Source of the DNA: Ectothiorhodospiraceae bacterium
Lineage (GTDB): Bacteria; Pseudomonadota; Gammaproteobacteria; SZUA-152
DNA length: 41,321 bases
Assembly: GCA_002401775.2 (NCBI GenBank)
Contig: NVUB02000033.1
Location: 1 to 41,321 of the forward strand
Direction: 5' to 3'
The notes below the pieces were generated by a model. It was not told the DNA's origin. It made no database searches and saw nothing but the letters and a program-made list of their open reading frames with translations. Of the stretch, positions 25,197 through 34,677 are shown piece after piece. Position numbers and translations under genes: made by a program. Within the stretch, counting starts at the first letter, position 1. Each line of letters opens with the position of its first letter.

Positions 25197-26081
25197 TCAC
25201 GTTATCGGACATTTCCCCTCGAGCAAATCACGATAACACTCCATTCTTTCTACGATGTAGCTCATAAAAGTTCGCACCCGAACCGTGTGGCGTAAGTCAA
25301 CATGTGCCAATACCCAAATTTCAACGCTAGGGATAACGCTACCCGGCGGAACGCGTCGTAACATTATTTCCTTGTCACCCATAAAACAGGGCAGCATGGT
25401 CAGTCCCATACCTGCTTTGGCAGCTTCGAGTTGAGCATACTCATTATTCATTTTGTGTCGTAAAGGCACCTCTGAAAAATCACTCTCTTTGACCCAGCCA
25501 GGTTTCGATTCAGCATCGCCCCACCCTATCCATTGGCAGCTCGAAGGGTTATCCAAATCATGCTTTTCCAAGTAATCAACTGAAGCATAGACCGACTTTA
25601 CGTAGCGCAAAATGCGATGGCCCATTAAATGCTCGGGAGGTTTGTTCGTCATACGAATAGCCACATCGGCTTCACGTTTACTGAGATTAAACGGTTCAGT
25701 TGCAATGGCAATCTCTAATTCAACCCCTGGATAATCACGGGAAAAATCAGCCAGGATGGGGGTAATTAACGACCCGCTTAATACGCCAGGCATTGTGACA
25801 CGCAACTCTCCACTTAAGGTCGAATCTCGTCCAAACATTCGGCGATCCAGGGTGGTAATTTCTTCATCAATACGGGCAGCAGACTCCAGCACTTCTTCAC
25901 CGGCAGTTGTCATGACATACCCTGTGGGCAGCCTGTCAAACAACCGTACTCCTAGTTTTTTTTCAAAGGCGCTGATGCGCCGCAACACCGTTGAATGATT
26001 AACCTTCATTTTCAACGCAGCACCGCGCACCGAGCCTGCGCGGGCAATTGCGTAAAAAAAGCGTAAGTCGTCCCAATCCAT
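25197..26081 (-). CDS. LysR-type transcriptional regulator
   Basis: 294 aa. The N-terminal winged HTH (DLRFFYAIARAGSVRGAALK, then VNHSTVLRRISAFEKKLG) and the LysR substrate-binding domain with GELRVTMPGVLSGSLITPIL near 95-115 are normal. The start is taken at the ATG at 26081 because family members begin M(D/N)WDDLRFF; ATGs at 26090 and 26111 are alternatives, none with a good Shine-Dalgarno. It is divergent from a decayed gene (26274 onward) that was probably its regulated neighbour, as usual for LysR proteins. Ligand unknown. Confidence 0.9.
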   Translation of the reverse strand: MDWDDLRFFYAIARAGSVRGAALKMKVNHSTVLRRISAFEKKLGVRLFDRLPTGYVMTTAGEEVLESAARIDEEITTLDRRMFGRDSTLSGELRVTMPGVLSGSLITPILADFSRDYPGVELEIAIATEPFNLSKREADVAIRMTNKPPEHLMGHRILRYVKSVYASVDYLEKHDLDNPSSCQWIGWGDAESKPGWVKESDFSEVPLRHKMNNEYAQLEAAKAGMGLTMLPCFMGDKEIMLRRVPPGSVIPSVEIWVLAHVDLRHTVRVRTFMSYIVERMECYRDLLEGKCPIT

Positions 26082-26163
26082 GCGGTGCATTATTGCATTG
26101 TTATTTTGCATTTCTCAAGAGTTACGTTGCAATTATGCCTGCATTACACTGCTTAACCGGTAC

Positions 26164-26199
26164 ATGAGAACGATGAGAACGATGAGCACGATGAGCACA
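26164..26199. repeat. Short tandem repeat (9-bp unit, four copies)
   Basis: ATGAGAACG twice followed by ATGAGCACG and ATGAGCACA, in the intergenic region between the LysR gene and the pseudogene. A likely slippage product; it may change the spacing of the divergent promoters. Confidence 0.8.
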
Positions 26200-26273
26200 A
26201 CGCCATCTCACTAAATCAACACCTGCAAAAAAACCACGTCCACTGGTTTATTCGCAGATTAAGAGGAAATATC

Positions 26274-26447
26274 ATGCTAAATGCGACGGTTATTAAAAAT
26301 GTTAATGCCCCCGCCGACAACGTTTGGAAGACATTGAGTGATTTTGAAAATATCCAGAATTTACACCCTTGGTTAAAAGCGCCAGCCTTCTCAATATTAA
26401 AAACAAAGCGGCGGTGGCATTGCCATGTTCTGTGGCACGCTGCGTAA
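26274..26447 (+). pseudogene. Truncated SRPBCC (polyketide cyclase/dehydrase-like) gene
   Basis: The ATG at 26274 is preceded by a good AAGAGGAAAT ribosome-binding site. The first 40 or so residues (MLNATVIKNVNAPADNVWKT, then LSDFENIQNLHPWL) are the clear start of an SRPBCC-family protein, normally about 140-150 aa. After about 26396 the family likeness stops and the frame ends at 26447 with only 57 codons. The downstream sequence belongs to something else, so the gene was cut by a deletion. Confidence 0.65.
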
Positions 26448-26571
26448 CATTGGCTGGTTACCGTTTTCCATTACTGTCGCCATCACTACCACACTGGTAC
26501 CCGTGTTGCTTTATATCGGCATGATCAACCCTGATTCACTGAACGCATTCATAACACCTCAGGCAGAGTAA
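26400..26571 (+). pseudogene. C-terminal fragment of a membrane protein
   Basis: In a frame different from the SRPBCC fragment, starting near 26400 and passing the ATG at 26425, about 55 codons encode a hydrophobic segment (WLPFSITVAITTTLVPVLLY) and a short polar tail ending at the TAA at 26569-26571. There is no start signal of its own. It looks like the last transmembrane helix of a lost membrane protein, joined to the SRPBCC fragment. Family not recognised. Confidence 0.45.
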
Positions 26572-26759
26572 GAACCATAAGCATATGCGGCATACGCGGC
26601 GGCCGTAGCAACAGTGAAGCTAACGACGGAAATTTTGCCGGAATGGCGGGATGACGGATTGAAGGATATCGACTTTTTTCTGACTGGCCATCAAATTGGC
26701 CAGGAGCCGTAACAAACTATGCAGGCAGACCGTTTAGACAAACAAAACCGCACATAAAC

Positions 26760-26790
26760 AAAAGGCCCACCCGTTAAGGTAGGCCTTTTA
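26760..26790 (-). terminator. Rho-independent terminator after tRNA-Glu
   Basis: On the minus strand AAAAGGCCTACC, a 4-6 nt loop, then GGTGGGCCTTTT: a 12-bp stem with one G-U/A-type mismatch, followed by T-rich sequence. It lies about 18 nt after the tRNA-Glu CCA end and closes the gltX/glnS/tRNA region. Confidence 0.85.
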
Positions 26791-26807
26791 TCTTTAAACG
26801 CCAAATA

Positions 26808-26883
26808 TGGCGTCCCCAAGGGGATTCGAACCCCTGTCGCCGCCGTGAAAGGGCAGTGTCCTAGGCCTCTAGACGATGGGGAC
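26808..26883 (-). tRNA. tRNA-Glu(UUC)
   Basis: 76 nt including an encoded CCA. Acceptor GTCCCCA pairs with TGGGGAC, TCGAATC T-loop, and the anticodon loop CTTTCAC gives UUC. Followed by a terminator and preceded by tRNA-Ala, with which it is probably co-transcribed. Confidence 0.97.
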
Positions 26884-26890
26884 ATCGACT

Positions 26891-26952
26891 GGTACTACTT
26901 AAAACGGTACTTCTTAAACGGGTACTGCTCAAAACGTCGTACTACTCAAAAC
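26891..26952. repeat. Four-unit direct repeat between the two tRNA genes
   Basis: GGTACTACTTAAAAC, GGTACTTCTTAAACG, GGTACTGCTCAAAACG and CGTACTACTCAAAAC follow one another at 15-17 bp spacing in the 133-bp spacer between tRNA-Glu and tRNA-Ala. In the precursor RNA this gives a repeated single-stranded spacer. Confidence 0.7.
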
Positions 26953-27016
26953 TTATTTCGCAAAATATACGGCGCGTATAATACTATTTGCTACGTACAA
27001 TTGCTTTTAAGCAATG

Positions 27017-27092
27017 TGGTGGAGCTAGGCGGGATCGAACCGCCGACCCCTTGCATGCCATGCAAGTGCTCTCCCAGCTGAGCTATAGCCCC
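27017..27092 (-). tRNA. tRNA-Ala(GGC)
   Basis: 76 nt with encoded CCA. Acceptor GGGGCTA with TAGCTCC (one G-U), D-loop AGCTCAGCTGGGAGAGC, anticodon stem-loop TTGCATGGCATGCAA with GGC, T-loop TTCGATC. It starts 39 nt after the glnS stop codon, so it may be part of the glnS transcript. Confidence 0.97.
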
Positions 27093-27131
27093 GAAAAGCG
27101 AAGCGCTATTCTAGTCAAATTCGAGCCTGTG

Positions 27132-28844
27132 TCAAGCCGATTTTGCAGCTTCTTTCTCTATTTTTGCCCAAGAGTCTCGTAAACTTACGGTACGATTAAA
27201 AACAGGTAAGCCAGTAGCACTCACTGCCGGATCTTTACAAAAATAACCCTCTCGTTCAAATTGGAAGCGATCACCCTGTTTTGCACACGCTAAGGCCGGT
27301 TCCAGCACACAATCTTGCAAGATCGCCATAGACTCTGGATTTAAATGAACCGTATATTCCTGTCCATCTTTGGCTGAGTCGGGTGTTGGGTGGTTAAAGA
27401 GTCGGTCATAAACACGAACCTCGGCTTTTATGCCGTGTTCTGCAGACACCCAATGGATAACACCTTTCACCTTGCGCCCTTCCGGGTTGGCTCCCAAGGT
27501 TGCCGGGTCATAACTACAGCGTAATTCGATAAGATCGCCGTTGTCATTATTAATCATCTCATCACACCGGATAACATATCCGTTTCGCAAGCGTACTTCG
27601 CCACCGAGTGTGAGACGTTTGAATTTTTTATTGGGTGCAACTTCCAAAAAGTCATCTTTATCAATGAAAATTTCCCGAGACATGGGAATTTCACGTTTTC
27701 CCATAGACTCATCCTGGGGGTGGTTAGCAACCTGTAATTGCTCCACCTGCCCTTCAGGGTAATTTTCAATAACAACCTTCAGTGGATTCAACACCGCCAT
27801 ACGGCGTGGTGCATGTTCGTTCAGCGCCTCACGTACACAGTTCTCCAGTACGCCCATTTCCACGGTATTTTCGGATTTGGTCACGCCGATGCGGGAACAA
27901 AAATCACGAATAGCCTCGGGTGGATAACCGCGCCTGCGCATACCGGCAATGGTGGGCATACGTGGGTCATCCCAACTTGCGACGTGGCCATCATCAACGA
28001 GCGACGTCAATTTACGCTTACTGGTGATGGTGTATTGCAACGACAGCCGCGAAAACTCAATCTGTTGCGGATGACTCGCCGTTTCCAATGTATCCAGAAA
28101 CCAGTCATACAAGGGGCGATGGTCTTCAAACTCCAACGTACAAATGGAGTGCGTAATGCCCTCAATGGAATCCGACAAACAGTGTGTGTAGTCGTACATG
28201 GGATAAATGACCCACGACTCCCCGGTTTGATGATGCACTACGCCATGACGAATACGGTAGATCGTTGGATCACGCAAATTAATATTGGGCGACGTCATAT
28301 CGATCTTAGCGCGCAGCACCTTGGTACCATCTTCAAACTCACCCGCGCGCATTTTCGCAAACAGTTCGAGGTTTTCGACTATTGAGCGTTCACGATAAGG
28401 GCTGTCTTTACCCGGCTCGGTCAACGTCCCTCGGTATTCACGCATTTCTTCCGCATTCAAATCACACACATAGGCTTTGCCTTTCTGTATTAGCTGAACC
28501 GCAAAGTCATAAAGCTGTTCAAAATAATCAGAGGCAAAATAATGTTGCTTGCCCCAGTCAAACCCTAACCAGCGCACATCCTTTTGAATCGACTCAACAA
28601 ACTCCAGTTTTTCTTTGTGCGGATTAGTATCGTCAAAACGCAGATTGCAGGTGCCCTTATAGTCTTCGCCAATACCAAAATTCAGGCAAATCGACTTAGC
28701 GTGGCCAATGTGCAAATAGCCATTGGGCTCCGGTGGAAACCGGGTCGCAACCTTGCCATTGTTTTTGTTGGCGGCAATATCTTCATCGATCATTTGACGA
28801 ATGAAATTGCTGGGAGTGCTCGTTGAAGTCTCGTGTTCGCTCAT
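27132..28844 (-). CDS. glnS: Glutaminyl-tRNA synthetase
   Basis: 570 aa, class I synthetase charging tRNA-Gln. HIGH motif in [16 protein letters not shown] near 37-52, a KMSKS-like ITSKRKL near 273, catalytic domain followed by the two-barrel anticodon-binding domain typical of GlnRS ([24 protein letters not shown]). GlnRS rather than GluRS is indicated by the FRFDDTNP-like element and by the ERS-like C-terminal barrels. It lies 81 bp after gltX on the same strand, then the tRNA genes follow. Confidence 0.97.
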   Translation of the reverse strand: MSEHETSTSTPSNFIRQMIDEDIAANKNNGKVATRFPPEPNGYLHIGHAKSICLNFGIGEDYKGTCNLRFDDTNPHKEKLEFVESIQKDVRWLGFDWGKQHYFASDYFEQLYDFAVQLIQKGKAYVCDLNAEEMREYRGTLTEPGKDSPYRERSIVENLELFAKMRAGEFEDGTKVLRAKIDMTSPNINLRDPTIYRIRHGVVHHQTGESWVIYPMYDYTHCLSDSIEGITHSICTLEFEDHRPLYDWFLDTLETASHPQQIEFSRLSLQYTITSKRKLTSLVDDGHVASWDDPRMPTIAGMRRRGYPPEAIRDFCSRIGVTKSENTVEMGVLENCVREALNEHAPRRMAVLNPLKVVIENYPEGQVEQLQVANHPQDESMGKREIPMSREIFIDKDDFLEVAPNKKFKRLTLGGEVRLRNGYVIRCDEMINNDNGDLIELRCSYDPATLGANPEGRKVKGVIHWVSAEHGIKAEVRVYDRLFNHPTPDSAKDGQEYTVHLNPESMAILQDCVLEPALACAKQGDRFQFEREGYFCKDPAVSATGLPVFNRTVSLRDSWAKIEKEAAKSA

Positions 28845-28925
28845 GCTGTCATTTTTATCCTGTACTGCTGGTCATGTAATTTTAGCTTGAATCTGTAGTT
28901 TCAGCTGTAGTTTCAGACTAAGTGC

Positions 28926-30332
28926 TCAAGCTTCCGCTTCGCGTTTTGCGATAAAGGCCAACGCCATATCGATACGGCGTAAACAGGCCTCTTTACCCAC
29001 CAACATTAGCGTTACATCAATGCCCGGTGACGCCGCACGCCCCACTACCGCAACGCGCAAGGGTTGTGCCACTTTGCCCATCTTCAGCTCCAGCCCCTCA
29101 GAAACCGTTTCTACGCATTGATGCAGCGCTTCAACAGACCAATCTTCTAGCGCAGACAAGGCATCACGCATTTTTTCCAAGGGCTCTCTAGCCACAGGGC
29201 GCAAGTTCTTCTTCGCGGCCTTTTCATCAAACGCTTCAAAGTCCTGATAGATAAACACGCTAATCTCAGCCATTTCCACCAGAGTCTGGGCGCGCTCCTG
29301 CTGGGCCTTAACAACGTCAATAATATCCGGGCCTTCCGTTGGATCGATACCCAGTTTGCCCAAATGAATACCGAGGTGATGCGCAATATAATCAGGCTCG
29401 GCCTTAATGATGTACTGCTGGTTCAGCCACAGGAGTTTTTCCCGGTCGAACATCGACGCCGCCGAATTGACATCTTTTACGTCAAACAGCTCGATCATTT
29501 CATCAATAGAAAAGACCTCTTGGTCACCATGAGACCAGCCCAAGCGCACCAGGTAATTCAACAGCGCCTCAGGCAGAATGCCATCTTCCCGGTACTGCAT
29601 CACACTCACCGCGCCATGGCGTTTGGAAAGACGTTTGCCGTCGTCGCCCAGAATCATTGGAGCATGGGCATAAATCGGCGGCTCAGCACCCAAAGCAGTC
29701 AGTAAATTGATCTGGCGAGGCGTATTGTTCAAATGGTCATCCCCACGAATCACATGACTCACGCCCATATCCCAGTCGTCCACCACCACTGTAAGGTTGT
29801 AGGTAGGCGTGCCGTCGCTGCGCGCAATGATCAAATCGTCCAGCTCGCTATTTTGAATGACCACCCTACCCTTGATAAGGTCATTGATCACCACCGCGCC
29901 GTCCTGAGGGTTTTTAAAACGAATAACCGGCTCAATCCCCTCCGGCACATCACTACGCATCCGACAGCGACCGTTATAACGCGGCTTTTCCTTCTTCGCC
30001 ATCGCCTCCTCACGCATCGTATCCAGTTCCTCACGCGAGCAATAACAATGGTAAGCCAAGCCCTTGTCCAACAACTGCTGGATCACCTCCGCATAACGCT
30101 CAAAACGCTGAGTCTGATAAAACGGCCCCTCGTCATACTCCAGGCCCAGCCAGGTCATACCCTCAAGAATGGCATTCACCGAAGCCTCCGTAGACCGCTC
30201 ACGGTCCGTATCCTCAATACGCAACACAAAGCGCCCGCCGTGCTTGCGAGCATACAACCAGGAATAAAGAGCCGTACGGGCCCCGCCAATATGAAGATAG
30301 CCCGTAGGGCTGGGAGCAAATCGAGTACGCAT
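28926..30332 (-). CDS. gltX: Glutamyl-tRNA synthetase
   Basis: 468 aa, class I. HIGH motif in [20 protein letters not shown] at residues 5-24; a zinc-binding knuckle of the E. coli type (CYCSREELD followed by YNGRCR); KMSKS as KRLSKRHG near 237; helical anticodon-binding domain at the C-terminus. The start is the ATG at 30332, not an in-frame codon at 30404, because [11 protein letters not shown] is the family N-terminus. A protein-coding partner of glnS on the same strand. By genomic context it likely charges tRNA-Glu only, since GlnRS is present. Confidence 0.97.
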   Translation of the reverse strand: MRTRFAPSPTGYLHIGGARTALYSWLYARKHGGRFVLRIEDTDRERSTEASVNAILEGMTWLGLEYDEGPFYQTQRFERYAEVIQQLLDKGLAYHCYCSREELDTMREEAMAKKEKPRYNGRCRMRSDVPEGIEPVIRFKNPQDGAVVINDLIKGRVVIQNSELDDLIIARSDGTPTYNLTVVVDDWDMGVSHVIRGDDHLNNTPRQINLLTALGAEPPIYAHAPMILGDDGKRLSKRHGAVSVMQYREDGILPEALLNYLVRLGWSHGDQEVFSIDEMIELFDVKDVNSAASMFDREKLLWLNQQYIIKAEPDYIAHHLGIHLGKLGIDPTEGPDIIDVVKAQQERAQTLVEMAEISVFIYQDFEAFDEKAAKKNLRPVAREPLEKMRDALSALEDWSVEALHQCVETVSEGLELKMGKVAQPLRVAVVGRAASPGIDVTLMLVGKEACLRRIDMALAFIAKREAEA

Positions 30333-30528
30333 TACAATAAGGTTTTCCTTGAAGAATAAACGGCATGACATTAAAAAATGGAAGGTATTGTACCAAGCTC
30401 CCACAAAAATGGGAGGTAACGTTTTTTGCGCCGATTTAGCGCCAAGGATTTGACCTAAGCGCGCCCACCTCGTAGAATCCCCGCCCTTGTTTTGGGAAAC
30501 CCTTTTTCCAGCTCGTTTTCAAAAATAA

Positions 30529-30603
30529 GGGCGATTAGCTCAGCGGGAGAGCACTGCCTTCACACGGCAGGGGTCGCTGGTTCGAACCCAGCATCGCCCA
30601 CCA
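30529..30603 (+). tRNA. tRNA-Val(CAC)
   Basis: 75 nt with encoded CCA. Acceptor GGGCGAT with ATCGCCC, anticodon stem CTGCC/GGCAG with loop TTCACAC giving CAC, T-arm GCTGG-TTCGAAC-CCAGC. It reads GUG codons, for which most gammaproteobacteria rely on the UAC isoacceptor. It is followed directly by repeat DNA and then the accessory region. Confidence 0.93.
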
Positions 30604-31195
30604 CTTATCTTTGAATCACCGCCAGCCCTACACCCACCGACCGAACTCATTCTCCACCTTCTTCCCGGTATTTCTTTGGCGGGTTCCAGCAGTTCTGAGC
30701 AAACAAAGTCACTGGATTCCGGCTTAAAGCACACCGGAATGACGGTTTAAAATGATTGTAATGGGTTAAATCTACATTCGCGTTAAATGACTAAAGAGTA
30801 ACGGCAGGGATCACTCGCTTAATAACTCAGCCAGAATTACCCACCGATTTTCTTTCAAATCACCACCATCCCCGCCCCACCAGCTAAACCCATTTTTCAC
30901 CGTCTTCCCGGCATGTTTTTAGCCGGGATCCAGAGTTGCTGTCCTGTCAAAAGCCTCGGGAATAGCCGCCGGCACTTAAAATGGGTAACACAGAAAGTTG
31001 AAAAATCTGATACTGGTACTACAATTTCCAGAATATGTAGTACGAGGAGACAGTAAGAGGTTGGCAACGATAGCATCAAATGGCCTAAGTATAAGAAACG
31101 GTCAAATAATATCTTTTGTAAAGCTTGGGGGTCAATAATGGGTTGTCAATCCAAACCGATCAAATCAACCACACTAATGGTATCCGGTATCGTAA
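30604..31195. other. Gene-free region after tRNA-Val, with a degenerate duplication
   Basis: This 592-bp stretch contains two related blocks of about 90 bp, 30606-30694 and 30849-30940. Each reads TC(T/A)...AATCACC(G/A)CCA, then a CTTCCCGG palindromic unit. REP-like pieces at 30659-30745 and 30901-30933 (CCCGGCATGTTTTTAGCCGGG) belong to the type at 6594-6677. No ORF is supported. It may be the entry point of the accessory region. Confidence 0.55.
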
Positions 31196-32215
31196 ATGTC
31201 GACTGATACCCTACCTCCTTCCACATCCCTCTTTAAACGTGCGACCAAAACCGTTTTCATAAAACTTGCCATAAGTACAACCCTCCTATGTCTTGTTTTT
31301 TATTTTGTACCCTTTAACGACATCTGGAACGAAGCCACGACAGCGGATAAAAACTGGTTAATCCTTGCCATTTTTCTACAGATATTATTGCGTTGTACTA
31401 CCGCCCTCAGAATGCAGATCATTGCACGAGCTCAAAATTTATATATGAGTGTGTGGACCATGATGAAAATTGTATTCTCATCCACTTTTTATAGCATGTT
31501 CGCCCCAGGCGCATTGGCAGGAGGAATATTCACCTATATTAAATACTTACAACATGGTGCAAAGCCTGATTCTGCAATAGCGAATCTGTATGCAAACAAA
31601 GTTATCGAAACTTTTGTTATCGCATTAGTCGCACCGTTATTTTGGTTGATAGACAAAGATTATTCGGTGACGTGGATATTTTCTTACGCGTCAACTATGG
31701 TTGTTGGTATCGTACTTGTCTGGGCAGTCTTTCTTGGCCGGTATGGGTGTATGCAGTGGCTCGCAACATTGACCGCCTTTGCTAACCATAGTGTGATTTT
31801 GAAAAAATTTACGGCGGCATTCACACAAATTCACCGCATTGGCCAGGTAACCAACAAAGTACTTTTTTCTATCGTTGGTTATTCGTTACTCAACTTTTCC
31901 ATTGCTGCATTGTCGATACTTTGTTTTGCCAAGTCTCTGGGAATAGACATAGAAATATTACCTATTTTATGGATTTATCCAATAATTTATCTTCTTCATA
32001 TTTTACCAATATCCATTTCAAATATTGGCATACGGGAAGTCAGCATGATTGTGTTATTTGCACCCTATGGAATTAGCACTACCGAAGCGGCCACCTGGTC
32101 GCTATTAATGTATTCAGGACTACTCTTGTGTGGATTAATAGGCATAATTATTGAAGCCGATTCCATGTGGCGTCACAAAATATTCAATCGCTCCAATGGA
32201 ATAAAACCCGGATAA
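31196..32215 (+). CDS. Lysylphosphatidylglycerol synthase TM-domain-like membrane protein
   Basis: 339 aa with about eight hydrophobic segments and a soluble N-terminus of about 20 residues. The pattern (AGALAGGIFTYIKYL; NKVIETFVI; a late segment HILPISISNIGIREV) is that of the LPG_synthase_TM/UPF0104 family, whose free-standing members are often found in polysaccharide or glycolipid clusters and are thought to move lipid-linked material. There is no aminoacyl-transfer (C-terminal) domain as in MprF. It lies 82 bp before a GT4 gene on the same strand, probably one unit. Confidence 0.8.
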   Translation: MSTDTLPPSTSLFKRATKTVFIKLAISTTLLCLVFYFVPFNDIWNEATTADKNWLILAIFLQILLRCTTALRMQIIARAQNLYMSVWTMMKIVFSSTFYSMFAPGALAGGIFTYIKYLQHGAKPDSAIANLYANKVIETFVIALVAPLFWLIDKDYSVTWIFSYASTMVVGIVLVWAVFLGRYGCMQWLATLTAFANHSVILKKFTAAFTQIHRIGQVTNKVLFSIVGYSLLNFSIAALSILCFAKSLGIDIEILPILWIYPIIYLLHILPISISNIGIREVSMIVLFAPYGISTTEAATWSLLMYSGLLLCGLIGIIIEADSMWRHKIFNRSNGIKPG

Positions 32216-32297
32216 ACCAAACAGGTCGACAAGTGTCTCGTGGGATCACGTAACGCCATAAGATAGATTTTAAACAACGTACCGACATAAGGATAAT

Positions 32298-33548
32298 GTG
32301 TTGAGCAGTATATCCTCTTCTATTTTTCATGCTTCATTAAAGGTGTTAACTGTCGCCGCATGTCCATTTCCCTGGCCGCGAGGAACGCCCATCCGAATTC
32401 AACGATTAGCCGAAGCACTAACGGATCGGGGTCACTCCGTCGACGTAGCAACCTACCACCTGGGTAAACCATTAGATAAATCACCTTTCAAAGTACACCG
32501 AACCGCAAAAGTCGGATATTACAAAAAAGTATCTCCTGGCCCCAGCATGACAAAACTATTTGTTCTGGACCCGATACTCATTAACCTTTTGCTACACATC
32601 ACTAAATCGAAAAAATACGATATTATCCACGCTCACAACATAGAAGGCTTATTGTGCGCAGAAGCGGCGCGCGCAATGGGGTTAAAACTTCCCATCGTCT
32701 ATGACGCCCATACACTAGCGGGTTCAGAGCTTCCAGATTACGGCCCTCATATCAGCTCCGGAATAAAAAGCTATTTAGGTGACCTGCTGGATCATTGGCT
32801 TCCGCAAGGCGCTGATAGTGTCATTGCCGTTACAGACACTATTCAAAACGCCTTGATAGCCAAAGGAACAAAATCAAAAAACCAAGTATTTATGATACCC
32901 AACGGCATAGAAAATGATTTCATATTACGCGCAGAAAAGGCCAGACTGGGATTCACCGGCACCACCAACAACCGAAGGACTCGGGAAGTTAAACGAACTC
33001 AACCTATTTATCTATTTGCGGGAAACATGGCCCCTTATCAAGGCATAGAAACCATGTTGCATTGTTTTTCCCTGGTATTAAAAACAACACCACAAGCACA
33101 ACTGCGAATACTCACTGACGAACCCTTTACCCAATACCAGGCATTGGCGGACTCTCTTAATATCACCAATAACTTATCGGTAAACCAGGTAGAACTGGAT
33201 CAACTGCCTGAAGCGCTGGTACAGGCCGATGTATTATTAAACCCACGCATGACATGCGCAGGAATCCCGCAAAAACTGCTCAACTATATGGCCTGTGGAC
33301 GGCCAGTCGTTTCCTTTCAAGGCTCTGCTAAAATTCTGAAACACCGAGTCAATGCACTCGTCGTTGAAAATGACAATATTCAGGGGTTTTCCAATGCAAT
33401 GACAGAGTTAGCCACCAACCAAAAGCTCAGCAATTCATTAAGCAAAGCCGCATTATCATTAATAATGGAAAACTTCAGCTGGGCAAATAGCGCACAACAA
33501 ACAGAAGAAGCATATCAGCACACCCTTTCGAGGTATTCAAAAAACTAA
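32298..33548 (+). CDS. Glycosyltransferase family 4 (GT-B)
   Basis: 416 aa. The N-terminal GT-B half has FPWPRGTPIRIQRLAEAL (a GT4 acceptor-side glycine/arginine loop) and YDIIHAHNIEG. The C-terminal half has PIYLFAGNMAPYQGIETM and ADVLLNPRMTCAGIPQKLLN, where family members carry the EX7E donor-site motif; here the first Glu of the classical motif appears as Thr/Cys, so the motif is altered. No signal peptide or TM, so probably cytosolic. The start is GTG at 32298 or TTG at 32301; AAGGA upstream fits TTG slightly better. The sugar is not predictable. Confidence 0.82.
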   Translation: MLSSISSSIFHASLKVLTVAACPFPWPRGTPIRIQRLAEALTDRGHSVDVATYHLGKPLDKSPFKVHRTAKVGYYKKVSPGPSMTKLFVLDPILINLLLHITKSKKYDIIHAHNIEGLLCAEAARAMGLKLPIVYDAHTLAGSELPDYGPHISSGIKSYLGDLLDHWLPQGADSVIAVTDTIQNALIAKGTKSKNQVFMIPNGIENDFILRAEKARLGFTGTTNNRRTREVKRTQPIYLFAGNMAPYQGIETMLHCFSLVLKTTPQAQLRILTDEPFTQYQALADSLNITNNLSVNQVELDQLPEALVQADVLLNPRMTCAGIPQKLLNYMACGRPVVSFQGSAKILKHRVNALVVENDNIQGFSNAMTELATNQKLSNSLSKAALSLIMENFSWANSAQQTEEAYQHTLSRYSKN

Positions 33549-33767
33549 GAATGCTAACGAAAAAAACTTTATCCTGCGTCTAAGACAAATGGGAGTATTA
33601 ATAAATACTATCTACTTACTTATTTACAAAATGCTTTACAGAATACCTGGGGGCCATGTCAGGTTCTTTTAAAATATACTGGCCAGCAAAAAATATTTGG
33701 GGTCAAAGTAAACACTCTCGAAATCTTAAAGCGTTTCACTCTGCCCCCAAATATCCAATATCCCTCA

Positions 33768-34328
33768 TTAAACCAGTTCAAGCCATTTATCGGCGAGTTC
33801 GTATTTACGCAATTTATTGGCATCACCGTGCCGAATCATAAAATCACTATCGACCCATTTTTTGCACAAATTTAGCGCGGTTCTCGGGTGGATATTCAGT
33901 AACTCTGCAATCTCGCGGGTGGTGATATATTTGCTTCTGGTAAATAAACTGAGTACCTGCTTTTGTCTTTGATCAAGCTCGCGAAAAACTGTGCTGTGAT
34001 CGGTTTTCTCACGCTTTGCCGCTTCACTTGCTTTTAGACGAACATTGGCAAACGCATCGGCCATGCCTCCACAAAAATAAACGATCCAAGCAGTTATGTC
34101 TGCCTGTTCACGTCCAAAATAATAATTATGGGATTCACCAACACTTAAAGCGTTGTAATAGGCCTGCAAGTTTATTGCATAATATTCTTCAAGAGAATAA
34201 ATACCCTTTAAGCCATAGCCTGATTTATGCAGCACCAAGTTCGTGAGTAATCGAGCCATTCTCCCATTATTCATCAATAATTTTGTGAGGGCTGCAGTGA
34301 TCTGAAAGTTAGGTGTAAACACAATCAA
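33768..34328 (-). pseudogene. Fic-family protein with internal deletion of the catalytic core
   Basis: A 186-codon open frame. Residues 4-17 (FTPNFQITAALTKL) match the extreme N-terminus of long Fic/DOC proteins. Directly after comes NNGRMARLLTNLVLHKSGYG, the downstream half of the Fic motif HPFxDGNGRxxR, followed by the usual post-motif region and a C-terminal HTH (TTREIAELLNIHPRTALN). Everything between, about 190 residues including the catalytic His, is missing, although the frame is kept. AMPylation is therefore impossible, while the DNA-binding tail could still function. It has no partner gene. Starts: TTG 34328 or GTG 34322. Confidence 0.75.
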
Positions 34329-34590
34329 TATACCTTACATTTATAATGTTAAACATTCTAACAAACTTCCAATAAACGTCCAATAAACTTCGCGCCAAAT
34401 ACTTACATCCGAGGACGGTTCATTTATCCTGCTTAAACGGGAAAAACCTTACACAGACACCCTAGAATAAATATATAAACATCGGGATAAAAACATGCTC
34501 TAAGCATTTGATTAACTTATAGTTACTGTTGATTCCTAATGTGGGTCACCGCCAGGCTAGGGAACACATCAAAATAACATTTAAAGATAT

Positions 34591-34646
34591 GTAGGTACGT
34601 ACCTACTTTTTTAACAATGGTATGAATTATGTAGTAACATACCTAC
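34591..34646. promoter_or_regulatory. Twin palindromic operators of the Phd/PIN operon
   Basis: A perfect 16-bp palindrome GTAGGTACGTACCTAC at 34591-34606 and an imperfect copy GTAGTAACATACCTAC at 34631-34646. The centres are 40 bp apart, about four helical turns, so dimers would bind on the same DNA face. They lie 32-87 bp before the antitoxin start and are very likely its autoregulatory sites. Confidence 0.75.
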
Positions 34647-34677
34647 AATAACCAATAACCATGTGAGGACGCATGCC

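Noticed and set aside
33656..33841. 61-codon plus-strand frame after the GT4 gene
   Set aside because: It overlaps the Fic remnant on the other strand and has no Shine-Dalgarno or recognisable sequence.
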